From NCBI GenBank assembly GCA_003427395.1, contig BFEA01000031.1, positions 136,161 to 200,160 of the forward strand: DNA of 64,000 nt, given 5' to 3'. Made by a program: the position numbers and the translations under genes. Numbering within the stretch: the stretch's first letter is position 1; every line of letters starts with the position of its first letter. The DNA comes from Chara braunii. Taxonomy: Eukaryota; Streptophyta; Charophyceae; Charales; Characeae. Below the pieces are notes generated by a model. The model ran no database searches, was not told where the DNA came from, and saw only the letters and a program-made list of their open reading frames with translations. Positions 1 through 10,440 of the stretch are shown piece after piece.

Positions 1-1475
1 TTTTTTTAAAGCTCCAATCTATTGGTGGGGAGCCTCACCTGCTGGAAAGCGGGTCCAGCGTCCCAATTGAACAATTTAGAGAAAATTAGGAAGTAAGTAA
101 GACCTTGGCTGCCAGCATTGACTGCCCCAACGACTTTGGGGGGTTAACTGCGCAGCTGCTAAGTATAGTCAAATACTTCGGGACAGCAAAGTGTCTCCTG
201 CCTCAACCCATCAGAACAGCATACTACAAACATGGGAATTATGAAAATTATGAGAAGACAAGAGAGCTCCAAAGATCGTCCTGAGGTGCTTGATCTGATG
301 AAGCCTTCTCTATCTCCTTGTCCTGATCTTGGGGGTGGGGATCTGCTAGGCTGCCCCTTTCCCCGGAGGGGCACTGGGTGAAAGAGGGCTCCCTGCAGAT
401 GGTGCGTCTGAAGAGAACTGCAGAGGACTGTGGAGAATCACATCTGGGAAATATGACAGTCAGTGGGAAATCCAGTTTTCACCCTTGCAAAATCAGATCT
501 CGTTCATAACCTTCAGTCTCATACTGACTCAGCGAGGGCTAGTGGGTGAGGCAGGAAGGGATCAGAGAAATCAGCTGGGGAGCGTAACGGAAAGGTTGGT
601 TCTATTGTCGTCCAGTCTTTGAACACCAAGCTATGGTCCCGGCATTCCACCATCTGTCCCCTGCGCCCACTCCATTCTACCTTTGCTAACCATCCCTCTC
701 TCGTCCCACCCAGCCATTCCGTGCAGAAGGAGGAGACAGCCCGGTCAACGTCCTTATTCCTTTGGAAGAGATCACACTGTGATTTTCACTGTCTGCCATC
801 TTCGCATTATTTCCGTCTACACCTGCTGTTGGACCTGTTCGATCAGTTCTGGTCCCTCTGCCTGTACCCCTTCCAAGACCAGCAGACATCGCTGCCACCA
901 CAGTCCCCAGATGACCGCTCTACGGCCTAGTCTATACATGTTGTCCGCATAAGGGGACATTTCTTGGGTTTGCGGCCAATAACCTATAAGGATGGCCCTC
1001 CAGGTCCAGGGCCACGGTAGGTCCGCCACCATTTTCCTCCAGATTCTGTCCCACCAACGCCAAGTAAAACGGGCCGTCGGGCATTGCATGAAGATATGTT
1101 CAATAGTCTCAGCTCGTCTCTGGGGGGGGGTAGGCCTGCAGGCATCATGCCATTGGGCACCAGGGCAAGGCCAGGCCTTTCAGTTCCAAGTTAGTATGGT
1201 CCACTAGCCAGTCTAGTGTTGGCAGGAACCGGTGCGTGATTTGCCGTTGAAGAGAAGTGATTTTTGGCCGGTCTGTTTTTGCGCTCTTGGAACCATGGGA
1301 TAGGTGTGCGGAGGCTACGATCCACGTTCAGGTGTTTGGCCCATCTATCCACAATCACGTCTTTCAGCGCATGCTTAGGTCTGAGTAGTCTATAGGTGTC
1401 TTAACTGAAAAATTGTGAAGGTGGATCTGCGGTAACGGGGTGGCCCTGCGGCCTGCTCGCTTCCATGTCCACTCA
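1..1475 (-). pseudogene. 3' part of a LINE (non-LTR retrotransposon), 5'-truncated
   Basis: Minus-strand translation matches the C-terminal part of the LINEs at 42-48 kb and 50-52 kb. A stretch near 1090-817 reads WWDRIWRKM then NMYRLGRRAVIWGLWWQRC, close to the same region of the 50.3 kb LINE; upstream (1475-1090) comes the segment before and across the zf-RVT zinc-binding region. Frameshifts and stops break the frame. A roughly 600-bp 3' UTR runs to the hairpin module at 66-8, followed by T7 at 1-7, which is the start of a poly(A) tail on the minus strand. EN and RT domains are missing: the element is truncated at about 1475, where it abuts a plus-strand module copy. The downstream flank lies outside the window, so no TSD can be tested. 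Confidence 0.8.
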
Positions 1476-1480
1476 ATAGG

Positions 1481-1660
1481 ACGCTGGACCCGGTTTCCAG
1501 CAGGTGCCGCTCCCCACCAATAGATGGAGCAGCCCGACAGATAAGCCCTCAATTCGGATGGTTCTCTTACCACCGCCGGAATCGAGGGCTTACGCAACGA
1601 CTATTTTTCCAAAAAAAAAAAAAAAAAAACGAAAAAAAAAGAAAAAAAAAAAAGAAAAGG
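1481..1660 (+). repeat. Solo copy of the LINE 3' hairpin module with A-rich tail
   Basis: Hairpin 1 (GCTGGACCCGGTTTCCAGC, stem GCTGGA/TCCAGC) is followed by hairpin 2 (GCTCC..GGAGC, loop CCACCAATAGAT), about 75 bp of unique sequence and a long A-rich tail at 1611-1660. No LINE coding sequence accompanies it in this orientation, so it is a SINE-like passenger or a strongly 5'-truncated LINE. Confidence 0.75.
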
Positions 1661-1663
1661 ACA

Positions 1664-1738
1664 GGGAGGTCGTGACAGACGGTTTTGTCAGACTCCCGAT
1701 GACTCATCAGGAGGCTGAACCCTCGACAGTCTGCAGAA
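1664..1738 (-). ncRNA. Decayed type III hammerhead ribozyme copy
   Basis: On the minus strand the order is GUC cleavage triplet (1727-1725), stem-loop I (1724-1711, GAGG/CCTC), core CTGATGA (1710-1704), and helix II with a 4-bp stem GTCA/TGAC (1703-1687). The conserved GAA after helix II reads AAA, so G12 is lost and the copy is predicted inactive. The family consensus is seen in the 57.8-60.5 kb cluster. Confidence 0.7.
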
Positions 1739-1856
1739 TTGCGTTTTTTTTAACTTTTTTTTTCTTTTTTCTTTTAGCAATCATCCTGTGAAGTCCTGCA
1801 GTCCCTTGACGATAAGAGCATCAGCGGGATCGAGGTCTTCACGTGGATGACTCGGA

Positions 1857-1910
1857 TCTATTGGTGGGGAGCATCACCTGCTGGAAAACGGGTCCAGCGT
1901 CCCTTATACA
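1857..1910 (-). repeat. Solo LINE 3' hairpin module
   Basis: Reverse complement carries hairpin 1 (GCTGGACCC..TCCAGC) and hairpin 2 (GCTCC..). The poly(T) runs expected for a minus-strand tail lie to the left at about 1744-1772, separated by about 85 bp. Confidence 0.65.
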
Positions 1911-2335
1911 AAAGCTTGAGATGATCTTACTGGGAGCATTACCCAGCTTAGCATATGTGGCCAGTCTTGACCTATGCAGTCCAACCTCTCAGCCTTTCGG
2001 CTGCCAACTCTGGCTATGAAAAACAAATCTGACTGCAAAGTAGCCACGACTGTCACTCGCGTCTTTTTTTTTTTTTTTTTTTTTGCTGCTGGTCGCCATC
2101 TGCATTTCACTGTTGACGGTTGTCATCCTCACCGTTTCCCTTCCTTATCTTCTTCATGATCATCATTCGAACTTCTCTGCAAAAATTCTAATCATCGTCA
2201 TCTTCTATTTTCAATACAGCAATAGTGAGCTGTCAATCTTCCACACCGATGTCATTATGGCATCGCAAGTCAGACGTTCCTTACTTATTTTCGCCAATTT
2301 TATTTCATCATCATCACATCTACCAATCTGAATTT

Positions 2336-2364
2336 TTATCATCATCATCATCATCATCATCATC
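2336..2364. repeat. (ATC)n microsatellite
   Basis: Perfect trinucleotide run of roughly ten units, inside a broader ATC/ATG-rich tract (2100-2400) without a convincing ORF. Confidence 0.9.
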
Positions 2365-3297
2365 TGGGTTTCTTTATTCATTCTTTCATCAATCAGTAGT
2401 GATCTCTGTGTTGGTGGTTATATTCTCTTCGCCCAGATAGGTTATGGTCTAGTTGGTAGGTAGGTTGGTCAGGAAGGGTGTGCTACTCCGCAGGGGTAAC
2501 ACAAGGTGGGAGGTGATTGCAAACGCAGATGATGGGAGCTGACCTGGGCTCGGGCTGGGAGATATGTATGGGGGCACATTATCTCCTGCGGGAGGCAGAC
2601 TAGGTCAGAGTGTTAGTTTTGAGGTTTACCTTCTGGGGGAACTGCTTACCTCAAAGTAGAAGGGAATGGGGAGGTTCTCTCTCTCGTTGGGGCTGATAGG
2701 AACTTCATGCTGATAGCGGGGTTCAGCTCAGCGGAGGCAGCGAGAGGAGAAAAAAATGAGGGGAGAAGAGTGGAGTACATGGAAGAAGGGGAGGGGTAGA
2801 GGGGAATTATCATCAGCATTGTCATCATTATCCATCATCTTTGTGATCATCTCAGAGTACTCGTCAAATTTCATCATCAGAAAGTTCTGCTGATCAGGAT
2901 TCTGATATTATCAGATCCTAGATTTCTAGTTGGCATTCTAGATTAGCTGATTTCCTTTTTTTTTTTTTTTTTCAAGTCCAGGGTGTTGTAGAGGCCTGTT
3001 ACTAGGCACACATTGATTGCCGGAAGCGGTCAGCCGTGGTCGCTCTGAGGCGAGGCCACCACCCATCCCATCCTTGCGTCAATACTCCTAGCACATCCCC
3101 TATCCCTACTATCCTACCTCAGTGTGACCAGCACTCAGGACCATCACCCTACATATCGAGGGGAACTTGGATCGAACAGTAGTGACAGGCACCAGGGCTA
3201 GCTACCCAGCCCTGGTTGAAGCATAGTCGAACGAGCCTCGTCGTACGGGCACTTCGGACGCCAGGCTCAAGCAATCACCTATTGGCTCCTAATTTGA

Positions 3298-3512
3298 CCT
3301 ACTAGTAACTCACGCCCTCTACTCTCCCACCACAGACCTAGCTGTATATTTAATGCGGAGTACTTATCATCGAGACGCCTATCATCATCACCAGTTGGAG
3401 CCGACTAAGCCAACTAGTGACTCACACCCTCTACTCTCCCACCACAGAACCTAGCTGTATATTTAAGGCGGGGTATTTATCATCGAGGCGCCTATCATCA
3501 TTATCAGTTGAT
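3298..3512. repeat. Two-unit tandem repeat, about 110-bp period
   Basis: Units start at about 3300 (ACTAGTAACTCACGCCCTCT) and 3412 (ACTAGTGACTCACACCCTCT) and stay nearly identical through the CTAGCTGTATATTTAA and CGCCTATCATCAT segments. No ORF spans it. Confidence 0.85.
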
Positions 3513-3531
3513 CGTGACCTCCACCCAGCCC

Positions 3532-3561
<30 letters not shown>
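3532..3561. repeat. (TG)n microsatellite
   Basis: TG dinucleotide run, with further degenerate TATG-rich sequence to about 3840. Confidence 0.9.
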
Positions 3562-3566
<5 letters not shown>

Positions 3567-3678
3567 AACCTCCTTCCAACCCTATAGTTGTGTATGTGCC
3601 AACCCTATGGTTGTGTATGCGTATGTACTCTGTATCATAGATGTGTGTCCGTGGGCTATATGTATGTTTTTTTGTATG

Positions 3679-3757
3679 CTGCTCCCCACCATGGAGCATC
3701 TGCGAAGTGAGTACGGAGTACTGGTGAGAGGTGCTCTTATCACCTCCACTAGTACAT
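3679..3757 (+). repeat. LINE 3' module fragment: hairpins 2 and 3 only
   Basis: GCTCCCCACCATGGAGC at 3682-3698 matches hairpin 2. It is followed by a long hairpin at 3718-3755 whose arms (GTACTGGTG.. and ..CACTAGTAC) enclose TGCTCTTATC, the loop sequence shared by hairpin 3 in other copies. Hairpin 1 and a poly(A) tail are absent. Confidence 0.6.
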
Positions 3758-3849
3758 GTATGTGTGTGTGTACCTTGAGCTATATGTGTGTATGGATTGT
3801 GCTATCTGGGGTAGTATCTCATTGTGTGTGTATGTGGTAGAGACATGTC

Positions 3850-3957
3850 TATCTGGACAGGACCCCCCCAAAGTCCGGAACTGGACTCGAACCTGTGACC
3901 CCCAGTATGGAACTGGAGGGTTCTACCACTTGTACTACCGTGGGAAGTGGATATAAT
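3850..3957 (-). repeat. tRNA-derived SINE head
   Basis: The reverse complement has a perfect RNA polymerase III B box (GGTTCGAGTCC) and an A-box-like TAGTACAAGTGG about 45 bp upstream, with tRNA-like stems between. Spacing is typical of a tRNA-derived promoter. No poly(A) tail is visible, so it may be partial. Confidence 0.6.
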
Positions 3958-4129
3958 GTGTGTAGTGTCTGGACTGGGGGAGATCATCAGAGCGGCCAAA
4001 GCCAACAACAACCAGCAGCCAACGTAAAGACTAGACCAGCATACAACACCCATGGGTTGACCCCCTGGGTGGTGCGCAGGCAATGTGTGTAATAGTACCA
4101 TGCGTCAGCCCAAGGGAGTGTGTGTCCAG

Positions 4130-4247
4130 CCGTGCGTCATTCTAACGCCCTGCCGGTGTCCATGCGTGAGGCTGCGGAGTTTTGAACCGACAACCTCATA
4201 CCACAATGCGCATTTCCAACCGGTGCTCTAACCACTGAGCAACATCA
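4130..4247 (-). repeat. tRNA-derived SINE head (second family)
   Basis: Minus strand reads TTGCTCAGTGGTTAGAGC (A box plus D-arm-like sequence), then GTCGGTTCAAAACTCC (B box with a one-base insertion) about 40 bp downstream. It resembles a tRNA gene without an intact acceptor stem, so it is a SINE head or tRNA pseudogene. Confidence 0.55.
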
Positions 4248-4765
4248 ACTGGACAAATTAGCTGATTTCCTAATTGAGTCTTGAGTCTTTTTGTGTAATG
4301 GCCAGGTTGAGTTGGAGCCAGAACGTCACTGGCCGGCGCTGGGTCAGTGCCCTGTAACCTGCTTGAGTAGGCGTTTGAGGTTTTGTATAGAGGTCTGGGA
4401 TTGCTGAGCAAGGAAGGCAATCTGCAAACTTGACTAATGGCTACAATCTGGCCTATGATGGTCAGAGCTGGGGTGGGTAGCGTTGCCCTGTAACTGAGCC
4501 AGATTGGGGTGTGAGACCGGGCAGACGCCTGATAGGTGCACAACAGGGTCTCAATTCTGATTGGTTGGTTGAAATGGATAGAGGAAATTAGGGATAGGAT
4601 AGTATTTGAGTGTTGAGTAGACAATCATTCTGATTAGTCATCATCTAACTCTATTTCATGACGTCAATCATCCACTCTGACATCCTAAATCATCCTAAAT
4701 CATCCTCAATCATCCCGAATTTATCATAAATTATCATCAATCGTCAATCATCAATGTATTTCCAT

Positions 4766-4848
4766 TATAAGGGATGCTGGGCCTGGTTCCCAGCACGTGC
4801 TGCTCCCCACGAATAGATTGGAGCAATATTCTTAAAAAAAAAAAAAAA
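4766..4848 (+). repeat. Solo LINE 3' hairpin module (G-C stem variant)
   Basis: Hairpin 1 reads GCTGGGCCTGGTTCCCAGC: both arms changed together relative to the common GCTGGA/TCCAGC form. Hairpin 2 (GCTCC..GGAGC, loop CCACGAATAGATT) and a poly(A) tail at 4834-4848 follow. Hairpin 3 is absent. Confidence 0.75.
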
Positions 4849-5704
4849 ACGACTGTCAGGGTTGTTGGGCGAGTGTACTATATCGGAGGAAATGCGGTGT
4901 CCTCTACTTAGTCAAAAAAAAAAAAAAAAAAGTCTACGACTGTAGCTGCCCCGAGCGAATCCCTGCAAAGCGGACTATCTATATGGTTATTATTCCGAAG
5001 TACTCCATCAAATCGGTTAAAACCCTAAACCTTAGCACCTGAAAGGGAAGGGTGACCTGCCGAAGTCCGTAGGGTTGTCTCGAGGTTGTGTCACTTTGCC
5101 TTGTCCCAGAATCGTTTCAGATCTATCTTGGTGAAGTACCGGCATCCCTGCATTCTATCCAATAGGTCGTCGATGTGGGGTAGGGGCTCGGCGTTCTTTA
5201 CGGTGATGGCATTGAGGCCCCTATAGTCAATGCACTTCCTTAATGAACCTCCCTTCTTTGGGACAAATAAGACTAGCGCACCGTAAGGGGAGGTACTAGG
5301 CCGGATCGATCCCTTCTCTGTGAGCTCCTTGAGCTGGCGGTAAAGCTCTTCTAACTCCGCAGGAGACATCCTATAGATTCGTCCTCTAGGCATCTTACTA
5401 CCTGGTACAACCTCTATTGCATGGACAACCTCCCTTTCTACCACGTCTGTGGGCTCCTCAAAAAGGTCTGAATATTGAGCGACGACTTTTTCTATCTCTA
5501 GGGGTGATTTAACGGCCTCCCCTTTCTCAGAGACAAACACTAGATACATGCCCTCCTCGCGATTCTGCAAGAAGAAGCGCACATTCAACCAACAACGATT
5601 TCGTCAAAACGGACATTTTATATTTTTTGAACGAAATTGAAATTGACATTTTTATAGTCATTTTGGGTCAAATCTGCAATTCGAGGTTTGGGGTACGGGT
5701 GTAC

Positions 5705-5785
5705 ACGTAAGGGGTAAGGGGTAAGGGGTAAGGGGTTTAGGGGTCAGGGATAAGGGGTAAATGGCAAGGGGTAAGGGGTAAAGAG
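5705..5785 (+). repeat. Telomere-like (GGGGTAA)n array
   Basis: Repeated GTAAGGG/GGGGTAA heptamers with one GGGTTTAGGGG unit. This is a variant of the plant TTTAGGG telomere repeat, here in the 3' region of the Ulp1-bearing insert. Confidence 0.8.
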
Positions 5786-5891
5786 TATGGAGCAATGTTT
5801 GCTACCTTCTATACACTGTTTCCGTCACAAACAATTTCATGTTACCCACATCCGTCCACATGTAATCATAATATCCAATAACAGGTACATA

Positions 5892-6239
5892 CTACTCACA
5901 AGTCACTGTGTCCAAAGCCAGTCGACGACGTATTGCGGGTATGTCATCAGCGGTGAAAGAGAAAGGCGGAAGGTGACCCCTTGCCAAGAGCGATGCGTAT
6001 GTGAGCATGAAGACCCCGCATGAGTTCGTGTCACGTTGTTTTGAGACACCCTCTACGTTCCATATGTGATTGAACGGTTTCGTGTCCACCTCTTTGCCTT
6101 GCTCAATCGGTCTTTCAAATAGAAACTTCGCAAATCCGCCGGTCACTTTTCTTGCCAGTTCCATGTCGGGGCTGAGGGAGTCATACAATTCGAATTTCCT
6201 CCTTCTGAAGCCAGCCACAACGAGGGTCCAGTGGTTCAT
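5892..6239 (-). pseudogene. Ulp1/SENP-type (C48) cysteine protease domain fragment
   Basis: The 115-residue frame has the C48 catalytic pattern: H3-W4 in NHWTLVV, D20 in ELYDSLS, and Q68..C74 in KQRDTNSCGVF. The family cleaves SUMO or related modifiers; in plants such domains are often carried by DNA transposons. The N-terminal half is missing because the open frame begins at the insert edge, just before the catalytic His. Here it sits inside a gypsy pol within a 677-bp insert, so it is most likely part of a transposon-borne Ulp1 gene and not a host desumoylase. Expression is unlikely. Confidence 0.75.
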
Positions 6240-8842
6240 GTGTGCGATATGGAAAGGGGCAAATTACCGTAGTTTTCCACTAGACTGCTAGCCTTGTACT
6301 TTTGCAGCCTAACAGTCCTACCATTTGGCAACTTGTGTATCAACACCTTTCTATCCCAGTCAAACTGTGGTTGCGAGACTTCGAGGTAGTACATGCCCAG
6401 TAGCATATCGAATGACAGTTCGTCGCTAACCAGGAAGGAGATCTTGTGGATCACTTCCCCTCCTCCATAGGAGTAGGTGCAGGCTATTTCCTTGACATAG
6501 TCTTTCACTACCATTTGGTGCTTGTTGGCCAGCGTAGAAGCTACAGTTCTGCTAAGCCGCTGCACTTGGTCCCCTAAGCGCAGTCTATCCACACAAGCAC
6601 GACTGATGAAGTTTCGTGTAGAGCCTATATCTGCGAAGGCGCCAACTTTGCGGCCACCTACATCAACCTCTACCACAAAATGTTCACCCTTTTGACCTCT
6701 ACTGATCATCGCCCAAGAGTCCCTGGGGTCCTTCCCTGACCACTCTGTCTCTAACTCTTCGAGGACCTCAGACACATCTCTCTAACAGAGCGTTGGTGGG
6801 TCTGAATGTGTCCGCGGGGCGATACTTGGGTCACTAGCCTTGGCCAACGCCCGAAGTGGGGAAGGCAACATAACCACTTCAACGCGAGTAAGAGGGGCTA
6901 AAACTCCTACTGACCCGAGGTGTTTCCCTGCGAAGTGTTCGCAGAAGCACCGCCAGGGTTCGAAGATAGTCCCACCACCGTTGGTGAGGCTACCCTTGTC
7001 AAGACCTTCTTGACTCGGCACGTTCTAGACGTGTGGTCATAATTGCCACAGTTCATGCACGTGCCCCTAACAACTCTGTCTCTCCACACCTCATACTCTA
7101 AACCAAGTTTTACCCATGCGGGTGTTCCTTAGTCGCCCTGACCCGTGGACCATACTACCTTCTTCTTCCTGGTCCCCCTAGCCTTTTCTTTGATAGGTGC
7201 CACGACTCCCCCATCCGAAGTCTCACTGGCCCCATCCTGCTCTGCCACCTCCCCAAGATCTGATAAATTGTCAATCTCCGTCGTTTGACCATCATGGTCA
7301 ACGAACATCAATTGACCCTTCTTCTTTCAATCCTGGGGGAGTCTCTTCCTACCATCGTGAGGTACCTGATGAGTGGATCCCAACTTTTCCTCTATGTCCA
7401 GAGCTTTCTTACTAAGAGAAGCGAAGGTGTGCTGTTCGACGTAGGCCTCATCTACCAGCTTAGTCCTTACCTCTGCAGGTAGGCACCTTAGGTAATCCGT
7501 GAGGAGAACCTGCTGATTAAAACGCACACCAGGTACCGCGAGTAAACATTCTACGGTGTCCGTTAGCTCTCTAACATTCTTGAACCTGCGGGAACAGAGA
7601 TTGTTGATTGCATCGGTGGCCTTCTGAGCCCCTTGCGGGTCATGCCACCTGTTATACACGGACCATACGAACTCTTCCAATGTCTGCGCCTGTGCCCAAG
7701 CATTAACGTTTTGACCGTAGCCCTACTGCTGCACTAAACCATTCAACTAGCGGGTTGCTGACCCCTCTAAAAAGGAGGCAGCCACTACAACTTTCTGCTC
7801 TGGCCTCGTGAGCTTGTGCCTGACATACGTAGGCACGGTCCTCACCCAGGTGTCTAAGTCCTCATCCTTTTTCCTATCGCCAGAGACGAGCTTGGGACTC
7901 ATCAGAGGTATTTTAGGCATCCACTGCATAGGTTGCATGGGCCTAGGGGCTTGTTGCAGCGGCTGCATAAGCACTGAAACAGGTTGTTGCATACTAACCT
8001 GGGCCTAGCTTGACAGTGGGACTGTAGTGACCACTATCGTCGATGGTACGGCTGAGACCCTATGGACCGGACCACTAGTTGCTACTAAACCACCTGGAGG
8101 GGGTATGCCAAACATAGGAGAGAAGGTTGGCCCTGTGTGTTGTGGCATCGATGAAGGACCCACACCCATAGGGGGAACTACAGCAAACTGTGGCTGCCTC
8201 ATCATCGTACGAGGAGCCCAAAGTTCAGCCATAATTTTTTCTAGTCTGCTACCAATTCCGCCAGAAATTCCTGATGGACATTCTGCGCTTCTACTACTGA
8301 TAGTAAAGCATTACGCAGTATACGAACAGCAGGGTCTAATGCCGCCTCATCCAGTCCTTAGAGTCTGTCTAGCTCCTTTCTTCTACTACCTAGTCTAGCT
8401 TTTCTCAGGATTGCTTTCCTTCTCCTCTCTGCTGCCTCGTCCAATTGCCGTTGTAGCTCATCCTGAAGTTCTTCTGCTTGTCGGATTTCTAAATCCTCCG
8501 GCGTGAGTTGAGTGTGCTGGTTGACTCGCAAGCCAGCAGTCTGACTAATGGACCCCTGAGAACCACTCTGACTGACTCCTGACGAAGTGGACTGTGAAGA
8601 GGTTTGCGACATAGATGAAGTAGCCATGGCTGCACCGGTGCTAGCTGAAACTCTAGCCTAGCACTATCCTCAGCTGCCCTCACTCTCCTTGCCGCTGCTC
8701 TCTCTCTAGCCTATCTCCGCAATCTTCTCTCGTCTCCTGGACGTAACTCCAAGAACATCAAGGGTCGACTACGAGCAGTCCCACGAGTAGTCCTACGGTC
8801 GTCCACTAACAGCTCCTCCTCACTAGTGCTTGCATCACTCAT

Positions 8843-10440
8843 GAGCTACAGTGTGTGTGATCTAAACTAGAATCCACACTGAATCCTACCTTAGCCTGAC
8901 GCACAACCGATTATGAATCACAACTAATTTCGGTCGGATGGAACAAAAACAGTTAGGTGATGTAACAACAACTAATGTCAGGTCCTACAGGATATATTAA
9001 ATCTATTTTTAGATTACCCTAGAACAAATTGCTATACAGCAAAGATCTAATCAGTCTGTAGCTGTCTGTCAGTTGTTAGGCAAGTCTGTAACAACTAGAT
9101 AATCAAAAATAAAAATAACATCTCCTGTTGGAGATGTATACTTGATGGCAGATTGTTTGTTGATTGCCACTGCGAACAGTTACCGGAATCCCCCCTCCCC
9201 CTGTATCCGTCTTGAGTGGTTACTTTGTGTCAACGTCCTGAGCATCTGGTTGAGCAGCGTGTCTGAAGGTGTGCAATCCGGCCCACCCCTGTGCCCCAAG
9301 TCAATGCCGAACCTGCTAGCCCCTGCACTTTATTTATCCTCACATGCAACGAGCCTTACACCCGGTTGATTTGGTTGATCAGGAGGGATTTAAGGAGAGC
9401 CCCCATCTCCTCAGGAATTATTTAACGTCGCAGACATGACGACGATCACAACCAGATTCAATTCTGAGTCCCCAGCCAGAAATGTTTAAAGACGATCTGG
9501 TAAGTGTTTGTCAAAGGGCTGGCATGCCCTGCATGACCTCTATTGCGCAAGCAGCAGAACGAAGGACTTGCGGCAAAGCATGCGTGTACTAGTCCTAGCG
9601 GGGGTTGGCATGGTGACCGTGATCCGAGTGCTTCCTCCAGGGCCCTTCAGAGGCTTCGCCCGTCTCCCACCATCTTGCTGCCCAGGAAGAATGTCGACTC
9701 TCAAGGTTGAGCGCTTGCGACACCTCACATCGAGAGGACTCTCAAGACATAACTCACTTCCTCACGGTAAGAAGTAACGAAGAGGGTAGATAAGGAAGAG
9801 AGCAACGTACCTCATAAATGCTGCCCCCAACCACAAATTTCTCACCTGCAACCTGATGTGCAATTACGATGACCGGTCTTTGCCTCGGCACAACCAACAG
9901 CAGAATGCGGTTCCACCCCGGCTTAATATGCCACATCAGTGAGCTCTCATCATCCAGCATACACCCCGTATGTCACCACATAGCTCCCTGGCGCGCCCAC
10001 TCTACCCTGAGCCGCCTAATGTTCAACGCCAATGCCTTATCACTGCCCCACACCTCATGCGAAGAACCAATAGCTATTGCAAAGAACCAATGAAGCGCAA
10101 TATGAACCAGCTCCGATACCAAATTGCAAGGAAAATAAGCAACAGCGAGATGACAATTCCAGATTACACCATCACATTGAAAGCCAGATAGTCACACTGT
10201 GTCCAGAGAGCAGCATTGCACCAATAATACACCAACGGAGGTTCATGGTACTGAAAAACAATGTCAAGGAGAGCATGCTCTCTCCACACCAACACAAGAG
10301 TCCAGTCCCTTCACACTACTACTTGGCGCTCAGCGCCCAGCATACTTCTACACAGATACTACAGCCTACTAAATGACAATGCAACTGTTGACATCAGCAG
10401 CAACCCGAAGTACTTGAAGATGTCGCCCATGCAGACCATC
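8843..10440. other. Stretch with no supported gene
   Basis: Upstream of the gypsy gag start. Short ORFs only. A minus-strand frame at 9960-9754 (GWNRILLLVVPRQRPVIVIAHQVAGE) ends at a GAG/GTACGT donor-like site, and a plus-strand AAG/GTAAGC occurs near 10450, but no multi-exon model could be built. Confidence 0.5.

Larger units (their letters stand above)
5586..6262 (-). mobile_element. 677-bp insert with a Ulp1 (C48) protease fragment inside the gypsy pol
   Basis: ATT occurs at both edges (5583-5585, 6263-6265); removing the insert would restore the reading frame across protease and RT, so this looks like a genuine insertion with a 3-bp duplication. The edge near 5590-5640 contains TTTCGTCAAAACGGACA, also found at both ends of the foldback element at 25390-25694. 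The opposite edge lacks that sequence, suggesting end truncation. The insert holds a Ulp1-like domain, a probable 3' UTR and telomere-like repeats. Confidence 0.65.
5091..8842 (-). pseudogene. Ty3/gypsy LTR retrotransposon gag-pol remnant
   Basis: The minus strand carries a decayed gag-pol in order. Gag begins MSDASTSEEEL at 8842; a Retrotrans_gag-like capsid region lies near 7990-7330 (WVRTVPTYVRHKL, WSVYNRWHDP); a CCHC knuckle CMNCGNYDHTSRTC lies near 7060-7020. Protease (6775-6263) has ADIGSTRNFI in place of the usual D-S/T-G site, plus FDMLLGMYYLE. RT (5585-5091) has [19 protein letters not shown] and FTKIDL, then stops, so the YxDD motif, RNase H and integrase are gone. Several stops and frameshifts split gag. 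A 677-bp insert (5586-6262) separates protease from RT. No LTRs or primer-binding site are visible. The remnant is non-functional. Confidence 0.88.

Noticed and set aside
3532-3840. CRISPR-like or functional tandem array
   Set aside because: Simple TG/TATG microsatellite in a eukaryotic context.
9754-9960. Possible exon (GWNRILLLVVPRQRPVIVIA) with a donor-like GTACGT
   Set aside because: No acceptor or second exon could be linked; hydrophobic frames of this size are expected by chance.
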